A DNA stretch of 64,000 nucleotides from Saururus chinensis (Eukaryota; Streptophyta; Magnoliopsida; Piperales; Saururaceae), in assembly GCA_035235625.1 (NCBI GenBank), contig CP141140.1:39055351-39119350 (forward strand), written 5' to 3'. How positions within the stretch are numbered: position 1 is the first letter of the stretch; the number at the start of each line of letters is the position of its first letter. Below the pieces are notes generated by a model. The model had not been told where the DNA came from and searched no databases. It was given only the letters and a program-made list of their open reading frames with translations. Shown here piece by piece: positions 45,054-56,399 of the stretch. The position numbers and the translations under genes are program-made.

Positions 45054-46663
45054 ACTGTCCGGTTGCTGGTTTGTAGGCCTAATGTTGTCTTACCTTGGCC
45101 CCTCCTCAAGAACCCTTTATGGGTGCATTTCTGCCCCCCGTCACCCCACGTAGGAAGCGTTTGGGTCATCGGATGTTGCATTGAGACCAACCATAATTTT
45201 CCTAAACCTTCATAAAGCTTCCATCATCATTTTTTCATCTTGAGGCACATCTTATTCAGATTAGGCGATGCCTTGGTCTATTGGAATCATCTCCGACGCA
45301 GCCACCTTAGTACGCTCTGACATCAAACTCACTCATACAACAAGGTAGGGGACTTTGGACTCTATAATTTCATATTAGCGTGCTTGCTGTTAGGACCAAA
45401 GTAAATGAATTCTATTGACGTGCAATGTTAATAATATTCCATGTAATAGCATGATATGAGATTATGATAATTGAAATGTGTACTTAATGGTTTGATGATT
45501 GGCAGATTGTTCATATGTTCATGGGGAGGATTTTTCCACAAGCTAGTTGAATGATTTGGCCAAATGCCTATGCAATGATTTTCATGAATGTTAGTTAGAT
45601 AGACAACTTATCTGCTTATTTTATGAATTATACACATTCTAGTTAGATGGATTGTCCATATGTTTATGCAATGAGTTATGAGTGTGTTAGATGGATGTTC
45701 AACATATTGTAAGTTATATCAAATTTCTTATGCGTAGATTTTGGTAGAATTGAGGGTGTGTGCATGTATTATATCAATGGGCATGTGTTTGATAGGTTAG
45801 GGTTAATTTAGATTGGATTGAACATTGGAGCGATGAGCAGAAGACTTTAGGGTTTTATGAGTAGGCAGACTTAGGACTTAGAGTTTAATGGGAAGAATGT
45901 AGGATAGTAAAATTTTATAGCATAATTATATCAGCATAATGTATGTATTATAAACTTGAACATATTGGAACAAAGTAAATTCATAGTAAGAGAGTGAGGC
46001 TTTGGCTAGTTCCGATGGATTGAGTTTTGTGTCTTGTTGCTAGCCGATGAATAGTTGGTTGTACAATTGTGGGACCATTGTGGCACTTACTCTTTGGGGT
46101 GTTATCTTTGTGCTATGTTTAAGCCCAGATGTTTGTCGTTCTTTTGTGAGCACCTTTAGTTTTCCTCCCAATAGTAGCATCATAAGTTTTTGTTCAAATA
46201 GTGGAATTGTAAGATTTTTGCCCTTAGTCATCATTGTATGACCCTAGAAAGTAGGCATTTACGTGCTCAGGTAAGTAGTATCATAGATATATTTTTACAT
46301 GTTTGATTATATACCCCATAAGCATAGGTGTGCTTTACTTTCAAAAAATTAATGACATATAAATTCCTCCCCGAAGGTGAAGGTGTGGCTCTAGTAGCAT
46401 TCTTTCTTTACGGCACTAGAGCCAATTAGTGCTTTATTGGCACTAGTTGTTAGTTGTAAGTATAAGACTAAACCTTAGGGATTAGACGGATTAAGTTCTA
46501 TGTTTAAGCTAGTCAATAAATTGTCAGTTGGGTGTTTCTAATGTCTAGCCATATTGATTATCCTATGGGATATTGTCTTGTTGATGTGTTTAAGCTCAAA
46601 CATTTGATGATCTATTGAGAGTGATGCATATTTTTTCCTAGAGTTGACACAGTAAGTTGTACA
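45054..46663 (+). mobile_element. Third L2-like LTR, segment 3
   Basis: This sequence resumes with the target duplication and runs to the third-family LTR. It includes a block (46262-46480: CAGGTAAGTAGTATCATAG, CTCCCCGAAGGTGAAGGTG) that recurs in diverged form at 52115-52340. Small frames (46040-46241 on both strands) have no domain. No gene seen. Confidence 0.5.
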
Positions 46664-47022
46664 TGTGACAACCCAGATATTAGGTAAGTTATACTATTAG
46701 AATTTTTATATATTATTAGAATATTATTTTGAATGTTGAACATAAATGAATGTTGTAGAGCTCTAAAAACCAAACATAAAGGTTTTCGTAGCATTTGATT
46801 CGGAGGTAGTAACCGTATGTAGCGATCATGGAAGCGCACATCACAAGCGGGCCCATGATGAAACTACGGCAAAACCTATCCTTGACTAGTCTTGTTTCGA
46901 AGGGCTCATCAATACGAGTTCATCGGTACCAAGAACGTGTAATTCCGATTTATGGATAAAAAGTTATTTTAATTTTAAGTTTGAAAATAAAAAGAAAGAA
47001 ATATATATTATATTTATGTCGG

Positions 47023-47160
47023 CTGACGCAAGCACTGCGTCAGTCGACGCTGACCCGTGCGATGCGTGACATAGCACGGTTCTGGGAACGCGGCGGCGCC
47101 GCGCGGAGCTGTGATCCGCATGGCATATGGATCTACGTGGCCCGCAGCGCGGGCCACGTA
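47023..47160. promoter_or_regulatory. Two perfect inverted repeats with bZIP-type core words
   Basis: CTGACGCA (47023-47030) pairs with TGCGTCAG (47036-47043) around AGCAC. TACGTGGCCCGC (47134-47145) pairs with GCGGGCCACGTA (47149-47160) around AGC. They contain TGACG and ACGTGGC, words known as plant bZIP (as-1 and ABRE) sites. They lie 165-300 bases before the TATA box of the LTR, in the position of a U3 enhancer. Binding is inference. Confidence 0.6.
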
Positions 47161-47323
47161 TGCGGACCGCGCAGTCTGCGCGTCCACTCGACACGCGGAG
47201 CAGCATGTCGCGCACTGTGGACCCGCGCGGACACCGCACGACACGCGCAGTTTCGCGCAATTCCACCATCCACTACGCGACGCATGTCAGACTTGCATCG
47301 CGCGTCAGTTCCGCCCTAATTCC

Positions 47324-47330
47324 TATAAAT
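47324..47330 (+). promoter_or_regulatory. TATA box of the L3 LTR
   Basis: CCTATAAATTCC follows the GC-rich block, at about 660 bases into the LTR; it is the only TATA-like word near that block. Confidence 0.6.
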
Positions 47331-48446
47331 TCCGTCATTCTCTTCTTTCCTATTCACTTTCACCTCCATTTAAAACTTCTGACCCTTCGTTATGAGCCGT
47401 TTTAAGTCCGATTCTGCCCGTTCAAAAAGTATTTCTAACTAAATCGATGGTGCCGAACGCTGTGACGGGGCTAGATTTTCCATACAAGCCCTTTACAGCC
47501 ACAAACGTTACACCCCAATTATAAGGTAGGGGGTCTTAAACTCTAACTTATGCTTGCTTGTATGTTTGACTTTTTATTTATTATTTTATTCCTTTATGCT
47601 CATGCGCTGGAGTTTTTCTAAAAAATGTTATACACGGGTTATGTTTTATTTACCCTGATTTGGGTCATGGTACTTGTATTTTCTAGATAATTCTGGAGTT
47701 AAATCTGGAATTATAATATTTTATCTAAATACCTACCGATGAAAATAATCAGTATAGCGCGTGCATGGGTGTGGAGCATCATGGGAAAACTCCTCACTTA
47801 CTGAGCTTCCCGTTGCCCCATGAGCGTCGGGAGGAATGCCATTTGGTATCGCGGCTCTGGATTTATCGTCATCGGACAAACTGACATTTTCTGAAATTAT
47901 TTCTGAATCTGTTATGTTTTTCTGCAATTATTTCTGAATTCATTTTTGTAATACATTCGGTTTAGCAAAAGCTATTATCAATATGAGTTTTCTGCTTAGC
48001 ATCAAATTAGATCTTAATTCCACCTACTGAGTATAAACATACTCACCCACCCCCAGATTGTGCAGGATTTACAACTAGAACGGAGATAGGAGACGAAAAG
48101 TAATCCAAATAAATTTTGTGGTAGTTGCTTTAGATATAATTTTTGTAAACCTTCCTCCGACTGTATATCAAGACATAATATGTCTCAATTTTGTATAACT
48201 ATTTGTTCTGTGCACAGTGATCTCAGGCATGTAAATATAAATTACTATGTTTCGTGACAACTATTAATTATTTTGGTTGTATAATTGCTCCGATGTTTAG
48301 TTTGAATATATATATATATATAACATATCCTATTTTGTGTGTTATATGCATCGACGACCGTCATGTTTGGTCACGTGGATATAAATTTACACGTGTCGGA
48401 CGAAGCCATATTATATGGAATATAGAGTAAAATGGCGGTCTCCACA

Positions 48447-48512
48447 GTACACCCAAAAGTCGCATTGTATGGATCTACACGTAGTTAGAAATGTATGGTC
48501 TCAAAGAGTGAC
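48447..48512 (+). mobile_element. Third L2-like LTR, segment 4 (66 bases between two solo LTRs)
   Basis: This short piece starts with the right GTACA of the L3 LTR and ends with the left GTGAC of the next solo LTR. It must be old host sequence left between two insertions. Confidence 0.6.
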
Positions 48513-51500
48513 TGTCACTCCCCGGCGATGCCCGACCCGAGCCAACCCGGTCCAGGGGCCGGTCAAGATTGAGAAACGATTCTAGCGGAAGACTTAACCC
48601 TAACCACGCGCGATTAATAGCAACACGGAGTGCGCACAATCCTTTGAGCAAGAGTAAATAAAAGGGAAAGAAAAGGGTTGCTTATCACAAAGTAAACAAC
48701 AATCTTAAACCCACAAGCTTAGTTTAAGTAAAGCCCACACCGGCTCAAAATAAGATTTAAGTAAACATAACTGTAACATGTGACATCAATCCAAAACAAA
48801 GAACCCTACACATAGGTTCTAACATAAAGCATGGAACAAAAGAAGGTAAGTCACACAACGATCTCCATCATCACACCCAAGCCACCTCCGACCTTTCCTC
48901 AAAGAGGAGATCCTGTCCGACTGCGTGTCGCACCACGCAGCCCCAAATCAAAACACAAAAGAGGGGTGAGTTTAACAAACTCAGCAATGGTTTTAATATC
49001 ACTATCAACATCGAAAGCACGATAGCATAGTAATAAGATCATTCAAATCCACGATTTACATGATGCATCATTTTCTGATCACATATTCACATCACTTAAA
49101 ACTGCATCACAGGTGCATAATCAACCTGCATGGATGTATCTCTAACATACATATTCCCACATGCATAATATCATCACAACCTGCATAGATGTATCTCTAA
49201 CATACATATTCTCACATGCATAATATCATCACAATCTGCATGGATGTATCTCTAACATACATATTCCCACATGCATAATATCATCACAATCTGCATGGAT
49301 GTATCTCTAACATACATATTCCCACATGCATAATATCATCACAACCTGCATAGATGTATCTCTAACATACATATTCTCACATGCATAATATCATCACAAT
49401 CTGCATGGATGTATCTCTAACATACATATTCCCACATGCATAATATCATCACAATCTGCATGGATGTATCTCTAACATACATATTCCCACATGCATAATA
49501 TCATCACAACCTGCATGGATGTATCTCTAACATACATATTCCCACATGCATAATATCATCACAATCTGCATGGATGCATCTTTAACATACATATTCCCAC
49601 ATGCATAATATCATCACAATCTGCATGGATGTATCTCTAACATGCATAATATCATCACAACCTCCATCAAGGAGTAATCACACATAAATGTCACACAGAC
49701 GGGAGCATGGACAAGGCCACGAAGGCGTGTCATGGTCCAAAATTCTACACAAGAATTATAGAAAGATTGGGGTTGTCAATCCCTAATACTGCTCGCTCTG
49801 GACGATCCTGGCCAAGGATGTCCCATTCTCACACAGAGAATCTAGAGCAGGGTTGTTCGCCCAGGGACATCTCCTGCGGAGGGAAGAGCCCGAGTTCTCA
49901 CACAGAGAACCCTAGAACACGTGGTAGCGGGGTGCACACGGCATACCACACTAGATTCTCAGGGTCCAGATGACACTCATAATAATATTCTCTCAATCCG
50001 CAAGACAAGTATACAACTCGTCCCCACATCATTCCATTTAACAAGACTCAACCCGGGGAGTACACTCGTTCCACACAGGAACTTCAAATCGTTCCACACA
50101 GGAACTTCAAATCAAAATATGTCCTTTCGGACCAATCAACTTGCGATTAATCCACGACCGATAAACCCGGCACACAATTCCATCACATTGCATCTAATCG
50201 GCCAAATTCGATTAATCACGATGAAGCCTCAATTGGAAATCCATTTTTTTATGATGCGTGCAGCGTGGTACATGCGTGGGCAATGCATACATGAATCCTA
50301 ATCCATGATAAGTGCTCTCACCAGCCCCTAATGCATCATTCATAACCACAATATTAAGCTTCAACATCATCATTTAACCCCACATGTGTGTGTATCTAGT
50401 AGAAGCATTTCAAGTAATACATGTCATCATGCTTGAAATTAAACTCACTACCACACTACACATGTGAATTTCCATCTAAACATGAATTCCAGCGGAAATC
50501 ATAGGAGAAGAATCGTTGAAATCATAGCTAGATTCAAAACTCAACCACAAAGGCTAAACACATATAACATCACTCATTTCATCATTGAGTCATGGCATTC
50601 ACCAACATTCACACACCATTAACCACAATCTATCATAACAAATCAGTCCAATAATGATTGTAGTCCTACTGAAAATATGCTTAACAAAAGGGAAACAACC
50701 ATTCATAATTTCAAGATAACGATTCCAACATCATGCCACAAAGCATAAGTCATTCCACCATCTCTAAGCATATATCTCAACTCCATAAACTCAATAGCAT
50801 GCATTTCCAGTAGCCTAACATAGCTTAAAACACTCCACATTCATATAAAATTGGTAAGCTAAAGTGGAATCATCAAAATAGACATCATATGCACAACATA
50901 CAATTTCCTGTGTAGCCGATCGATCACCCCTCAGGCCGTTCGATCGGTTACACGCAAAAATTTGAAATTTAGCCGATCGATCGCCCTGCAGGGCCGATCG
51001 ATCACCAACACGGCAGAACAATCATCTTCTTCCTTTCGCAAATCCAAACCGAAACACCATAGATAACACTTCAAATCCACATCTAACACCCTAATCATCA
51101 TCAAAAGTCCTCCTTGACTTCCAGAATATCAAACCAAACCATAATAATGCAAAAGCCTAAGAAATCGGGATTAAATAATTCCATTTTATAATCTTACCAT
51201 TAACACACTAAATCAAGTAAACCATTTCGAAATAAGCCAAAAATGGAGAGTTTTACCATGGATAAACAGAGATTTCGAAGACCCATTACCTCAGCACTTG
51301 ATTAAGCTCGGATTGAAGAGTCACCCTTAAAGTTTAATTCAAACACAATGAGTTTGAATTAAACTCTAATAGAAATCGATTTACCCAAGAAATCCCTAAT
51401 TAAATCTTACATCTAGGGCTTGTTGGTAGTAAAAATTGAATTTTGAATGTTAGGGTTTGTAGTAAAACACAAATCAGTAGCTTTTGATGGTCAAAAACGA

Positions 51501-52104
51501 ATTGAATCAAGGGGAAAATGGTAGATTTGGAAGAAATAAAGAGAAAAGTCATAGATTAGTGCTTAATTAGAGTAAGCTTACCTTAATCGGCTTCTAATTC
51601 GGGCCTAAGTGGGGATTAGGCCAGCCTCCTTCCTTAGTCTATTCCCAAAAATATAAATGGCTCAGGTTTGCCCTTTTATAGTAATGGTTGGGGTATGTAT
51701 AGGTAAGTTTTGGGGTGTAAATATGAAAAGTAGGCTAAAAGTGGGTATTTTACAAATTTAAGCACAAATTAAGCCTAATAAAATTCTAAAATTTTTTTTT
51801 ATGACCTTAAGTATATTTCTAGGTTCATTTGACCCAAAAATAAAATTTTTAATGGTGGGGCCCACAGGGGTCCCGCCAAAACCCTAATTTTTGGGAAAAT
51901 AGTGAAAATTCTGAAAAATCCCAAAAATTCACATTTGGTCTAAAATCACTTAAAACCACTAATATTGAAGTTAATTTTGGTTAAAACCATCACAAACACT
52001 ATTTATTTTACGAAATCACCGAATAAGATCAGAAAACACGTAAATCCCACGATAACCAATAATTGAATAAAACTAAAACCGGTTTAAAGATGAGGGTCCT
52101 TACA
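48513..52104 (-). mobile_element. Solo LTR of family L1, 3.59 kb, perfect target duplication
   Basis: On the plus strand it starts TGTCACTCCCCGG and ends GTCCTTACA; the flanks are GTGAC on both sides (48508-48512 and 52105-52109). It is colinear with 33354-36844 along its length, with the TATA box at 51672-51680 (minus), a ten-copy 55-bp array (49134-49650) and two dyads near 50915-51015. No coding domain; frames such as 49707-49973 and 49921-50301 are shared LTR text. Confidence 0.93.
49134..49650. repeat. 55-bp tandem repeat, ten copies
   Basis: Units spaced 55 bases apart carry ATGTATCTCTAACATACATA and CCACATGCATAATATCATCA. Two alternating versions (ACAACCTGCATAG / ACAATCTGCATGG) recur, as if blocks of several units had been duplicated together. 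The last units have lost part of the sequence. Confidence 0.92.
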
Positions 52105-52900
52105 GTGACAATTGCACTTACATTAGTTGTATCATGGATTTGTACTTACCTATTTAATTTTATACCCTATGAGCATAAGACTGTCTTGCCTTTAGAATAA
52201 TCTATGACATCTAATTGCTCCCCGAATGTTAAGGTGATGCCCCAGTGGCATTCCTTTTTGTCGATGCTTGAGCTATTAAATTTTTATGAGCCCTATTTGT
52301 TAATAGTAAGTGTAAGCTTCTTAGTAAGAGTAAGTTTGTAAGCTCCTTAGTAACAGTAAGTTTCTAATCTTCTGAGTAAGAGTCAATGTAAGACTCTTTA
52401 AGCAAGACTATATGTGTATGAATTTAAGATGATGGTACAAGTAAGAAGATAAGTGTATGATTATTGGGTAAGAATGTCTGGTAAGCTAATGTGTATAAGC
52501 ATATATATTGTGAGTCTTTGTTTTTATTATCTATTCCTACTTCATGTTGATGTTTCATGAGAGCAACGTTGTATAAATTTACAAAGTTCATTGATTAGAA
52601 CTCTCTTACTAAGTATGAAAATATTTATTTTCCCTCTCTTTTTAGCCCCGAATGTTGTGGAGGCTTTTGCTAGTCTTTGACCAAGTGCTCTTGCAGTTGA
52701 ACTCTTATTTTGGTTGGTGGACTTATCTATGTGGATTCATGTATACTTTTGACTCGTTACGAGTCTTTATTAATTTGTCATTGCTTGTTATATCTATTGT
52801 GGATATAATGTATTGGGAGAGATGATAATTTAAAATGTTTTATGCTCTTTTAGACTTGTATAATAGATTAGACTTTGGATCTTAAAAAATCCTAAATACT
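52105..52900 (+). mobile_element. Third L2-like LTR, segment 5 (approximate end)
   Basis: The segment continues the host LTR with the diverged second copy of the 46262-46480 block, then a repeat of AGTAAG words (52310-52400), then a section resembling the 3' part of other L2 LTRs (GTGGACTTATCTATGTGGAT, near 52720). The five segments add up to about 3.5 kb, the usual L2 length. I found no clear terminus or target duplication, so the right end is approximate. Confidence 0.45.
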
Positions 52901-53953
52901 TTATCATAACGTGCATATTGATTAGGCTTGCTTTCAACAATTAGCTTTTCATTTTGATAGAAAGCATGGATCAAGGATAGACTACAGAGTCAGGATAGAC
53001 TCACATGGGGGCTTGAAAGAACAAATTATAATTCAAGGAGAACACACACATTAGCATTAGTACCTAATCTGACGCTAACATGCATTAATATGTGCATCAT
53101 CGATCTCATGGCCTATGCATTCCTCACACTTGGTACATTGTCGATAGGAACTACTAAAATTGCTTTCCAATACTTAGCCATCATGCCCATTTCTGGATGC
53201 GTTCGGCATAAAATCTTAAACCTTGCTCAGGGTGAGGGCAAGGTCAGCTATGCTGATGTGGCAGCACGAGGTAAATAAAAGGTGGGTTGGGTTGGCAGTG
53301 CCAACCACTGCCTCATCACCAATGTGAGAGAAAGAGAATGGATGAAAAGGGTAAAAAAATTATTTATGAGGAAATTAGAAGCATGAGAGATTTTGATTGA
53401 GCATGGGTATGGTACAAGAATTGGAGCTCAGAATTGGAGCTGAAAGCCAGCTAGCCAAAGGTCGCCTAAGCTGGCTGTACAAGAAGCCAAACCCACCAAA
53501 TCCTAGGTTAGATCAGAGGCCGGTCCAGGAGTGGACCAAACCATTCCCATCATTTAAATGCGGTCTGCACAATTTACTCCCACTATACGTCATTAACTCT
53601 GCTTTTGTGGTTTCTAATTAAATTGATGAGTAACTGTAACCTCCATAAACCCTATCACATAATTCTTAATTGTCCCTTCAATGACCCGGCTCGGCAATTC
53701 CAATCATTGCCACTGTGGTCTGGTCTGCCTCATTATCACCTTCCGGTCCAATCCACTCCTTTGAGCATGCACATGCAATGGTCTCTCAACATTGGTGACC
53801 CAAAAAATGTACATGACCGAAACCCTTTCGAATGAACCGGCTTATGCTTAAATCAAACAGCCAAGGGCACAGTCTCATCAGCTTCCCATCCTCAATGAGA
53901 CCATCCGTCTTCACCACTTCCAATTCAATTCATATGCAACGTACGTACCTTGC
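52901..53953. other. Upstream region of the egg-cell gene, no other gene seen
   Basis: There is no frame with family features; the frames at 53090-53278, 53397-53621 and 53605-53835 are short and lack homology. It is single-copy-looking sequence except for a weak resemblance of 53060-53160 to 63100-63210. It should contain the promoter of the gene at 54011. Confidence 0.5.
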
Positions 53954-53955
53954 AC

Positions 53956-53964
53956 TATATATAT
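53956..53964 (+). promoter_or_regulatory. TATA box of the EC1-like gene
   Basis: CTATATATATGG lies 47 bases before the chosen start codon. The in-frame ATG at 53963 overlaps this TATA box and would be upstream of transcription start, which is why the start at 54011 is preferred. Confidence 0.75.
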
Positions 53965-54010
53965 GGAACGTTTCCTAAGTGCATCTGACCTGCAGCCTTT
54001 GATCATCTCC

Positions 54011-54409
54011 ATGGAAGCTCCGAGGCTACTGCTCACTCTACTAGCATGCGCCATCCTCTCGACCGCCGCCGCCGCCCGACCACTACCGGGCGCAGAAGTG
54101 AGCCTGGCCGTCCGGCTACAATCCGGGTTCACTGTCTCATGCTGGGACTCCCTGCTGGAGCTCCAGTCCTGCACCGGCGAGATCATCCTCTTCTTCCTCA
54201 ACGGTGAGACGTACCTGGGCCCCAGCTGCTGCCGGTCTATCCACTACATCCAGCAACAGTGCTGGCCGGCCATGCTCTCCTCCCTTGGCTTCACCCCTCA
54301 GGAGACTGACATACTTAGAGGTTACTGTGATGCTTCTGCCTCTGTGGCCGCCCCACCACCACCTGCACCACCATCCCTGGGTCCCGCAGCCTTGAACTGG
54401 CACGAATAA
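54011..54409 (+). CDS. EC1: EGG CELL 1 (EC1)-like secreted cysteine-rich protein
   Basis: An intronless gene for a 132-residue protein. Residues 1 to about 22 form a hydrophobic signal peptide (LLLTLLACAILSTAAAA). The mature part has six cysteines in the pattern of the prolamin-like EC1 family (C...C...CC...C...C) and both EC1 signature blocks: SCTGEIILFFLNGETYLG and CWPAMLSSLGFTPQETDILR followed by GYC. The C-terminus is proline- and alanine-rich. In Arabidopsis, EC1 proteins are stored in the egg cell and secreted on sperm arrival, leading to exposure of the gamete fusogen HAP2/GCS1. The start at 54011 is favoured over the in-frame ATG at 53963, which lies in the TATA box. GC content is higher than in flanking DNA, as usual for such genes. 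Expression in the egg cell is inferred from the family. Confidence 0.93.
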   Translation: MEAPRLLLTLLACAILSTAAAARPLPGAEVSLAVRLQSGFTVSCWDSLLELQSCTGEIILFFLNGETYLGPSCCRSIHYIQQQCWPAMLSSLGFTPQETDILRGYCDASASVAAPPPPAPPSLGPAALNWHE

Positions 54410-54527
54410 TGGAGTGGGTCCTGAACTGTGTCCTGTGTTCCTGCAAGTTCTTCCTACGAAGTACTTTGTAATGCCAAAGTGTTTGTGTTCTTCTTGGTGC
54501 TTAGTGGGTCTCCACCTTCCACATGCA

Positions 54528-54533
54528 AATAAA
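54528..54533 (+). terminator. Poly(A) signal of the EC1-like gene
   Basis: AATAAA occurs 119 bases after the stop codon, at a normal distance for plant 3' ends. Confidence 0.6.
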
Positions 54534-55481
54534 GGTGGTTTAAATTCTATACTGTTTGTGTTTCTTCTTCTGTTTTAGCCCAGCGTTTCTGTTCGATCAC
54601 GTTTCTGCATTCTTTTAATTCGACCGCGGTTTTTTATGTTTATGCAACTCGGCTGGTTCTCTTGTAAGTGAATGTGAGAAATGGAGCAAAAAGGAACAAG
54701 AACCCTGATATGGGCATTTGACCTGCAATAGCACATCAATTGACTAATCTTAGTGGCCTTAATGAAAATCAACTGGGCCGTTTTCACTTGGAACTGCTGG
54801 CCTATTAGATCTCTAGATTAAAACCCATTATCGAGAAATTGTAAATTATTGTTAATATAAAAAAACTTATATGCTTTATTTAAACGGATAAGTAATCTTC
54901 TTTCAATTCAAATGGATTACTGGTCAACATCACATAAAGCTTCTTAAATTTGTGTTTCTACAGCAAGCATATATGTGGCACATAGTTGTGGCTACAACAA
55001 AGGGTGCACTGTCTGTTGTCAATACAATTTCCTCCTTGGTGTCTTGATCCATAATGACGTTGATAAGGTGAAACAAGAATAAACAAATGCAAGATGGTGA
55101 ACAGAAAGCGCTAGCCTGAGCCTGAAATCACATCAGCTAGGCTGTAGGGGCCCTACTATGAGATAACTAAGGAGCCATCACCTTCATGTATTTGTTCTTT
55201 GAGAGAAGGGTCAAAAATATATTTCCCAGGCTCTATTATTCAAGGAATTGCACCTGTTCATATTTGTCATCAAGAACACAAAATAGAGATCATATTATAA
55301 CTAGACATATGTTTCAACATGGAGAATATCACTGAGACATGACAGTCCAAATGCAACAACTCGTAAAGAAAAGCCCTTATTTTACAGCACAAACCCCTCA
55401 AAGGAAACTCAACCATCTCTTACACATTTCCACACACAAGATGCTATAGTTAGTTAAGTGGATGATGATCCAGGCAGGGGC
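54534..55481. other. Intergenic region between EC1-like and ASR genes
   Basis: The two genes converge (plus then minus), so this stretch holds both 3' flanks. No further gene, repeat or clear poly(A) signal for ASR was seen. The 70-aa minus frame at 54575-54787 has no family features. Confidence 0.6.
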
Positions 55482-56314
55482 TTAGAAGAGGTGGTGGTGC
55501 TTCTTCCCCTCAGATTCTTTCAATTCGTGTTTGGCTTCCTTCTTCTCATGGTGCTCATGGAAAGCGAAGCCGCCGGCCCCCACCGCTGCCGCTGCAGCAA
55601 TCTCCTCTTCGATCTTGTGCCTATGTGCATGCTCTGGGTCCTTCTGAGACTTGTGCTTCTCATGCTGATAAGATGAAGGAAATCCATACAAATTTCTTTA
55701 CAATCAAATTTTGGCTTATTCTTTCAATTGTTGATGGATTAAGATCTTATCAAAGAGGACCAATAAATTAATGTTTCTACTCATAGTAGAAACCTTGAAT
55801 TTGATCATTAAAATATTATAAGCTGACTTTCAATTTGTCATAATTGTTCATTACATTCCATGAGGCTCAAGTCTTTGAATTAATCAGTTGATTAATGAAC
55901 ATCTGAAGATCATTTTTTTCAGCAAAACGATGATGGGTCCCAATGACACCCTTGTCATAAAAGTTATCTAGAAATTAAATTAGCTACCTATACGACCAAA
56001 TAAACATTATAAGCAACTAATTTAGAGATTAAAGAAGTAGAATTTTTTTTCTTATTGTGAGGGATCAGATTAGTTACTAGTGCAAAAGCTCCGGCAGCTA
56101 CAGCACCAAGTTCGCCAAGATGCTCCTTCTGCTTGTGGTGTTTGATTTCCTTCCTATAATCAGGCTGTTCCTCTACAAACACAGAAGTGGTCTCCGACAT
56201 CCCGCTGTAGCCGTCGGTGGCGTAGGTGGTCTCGGAGGCATAGGCTATGTCGGTGGGCTTATCCTCATCCTTATGGTGGTGGAAGAGGTGGTGGTGGTGC
56301 TTCTCCTCAGCCAT
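55482..56314 (-). CDS. ASR: ABA/stress/ripening-induced (ASR) protein, two exons
   Basis: Exon 1 is 56314-56078 (79 codons), the intron is 56077-55665 (413 bp, GT at 56077 and AG ending at 55665) and exon 2 is 55664-55482 (60 codons plus stop), giving 139 residues. The N-terminus [20 protein letters not shown] is the zinc-binding histidine-rich start of ASRs; residues 53-79 ([20 protein letters not shown]) and exon 2 ([40 protein letters not shown] and C-terminal KKHHHLF) form the ABA/WDS domain with the nuclear-localisation-type lysines near the end. The intron lies at the usual ASR position, after GAFAL. ASRs are small, intrinsically disordered proteins of cytosol and nucleus, induced by ABA, drought and ripening, acting as chaperones and DNA binders. 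The insert at 21-52 ([20 protein letters not shown]) is typical of the longer ASR forms. Confidence 0.96.
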
Positions 56315-56391
56315 TACAGCTTAACAGGCCACTATTTTTAACTATGTGAAGTGGTGCAAATTTGATGAGAAACGAGAATAATGAAGTGGGG

Positions 56392-56399
56392 TATTTATA
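56392..56399 (-). promoter_or_regulatory. TATA box of the ASR gene
   Basis: The minus strand reads CCCTATAAATACCCC, 78 bases before the start codon at 56314, giving an expected 5' leader of about 45-50 bases. Confidence 0.8.

Larger units (their letters stand above)
46664..48446 (+). mobile_element. Solo LTR of a third family (L3), 1.78 kb, perfect target duplication
   Basis: It starts TGTGACAACCCAG, ends GGTCTCCACA, and has GTACA on both sides (46659-46663 and 48447-48451). A TATA box is at 47324-47330. Just ahead of it lies a GC-rich, CpG-dense block (47020-47300) with two perfect hairpins. The overlapping frames in that block (46964-47405) are composition artefacts. No coding domain. Confidence 0.92.

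Noticed and set aside
46964..47405. Frames of 76-112 aa on both strands
   Set aside because: They are in the CpG-rich part of a solo LTR and have no family text.
53060..53160. Similarity with 63100-63210
   Set aside because: The words shared are short and the alignment by eye is weak; I cannot tell it from chance or from an old small repeat.
53963..54010. Upstream in-frame start of the EC1-like gene
   Set aside because: The ATG overlaps the TATA box and would put 16 polar residues before the signal peptide.
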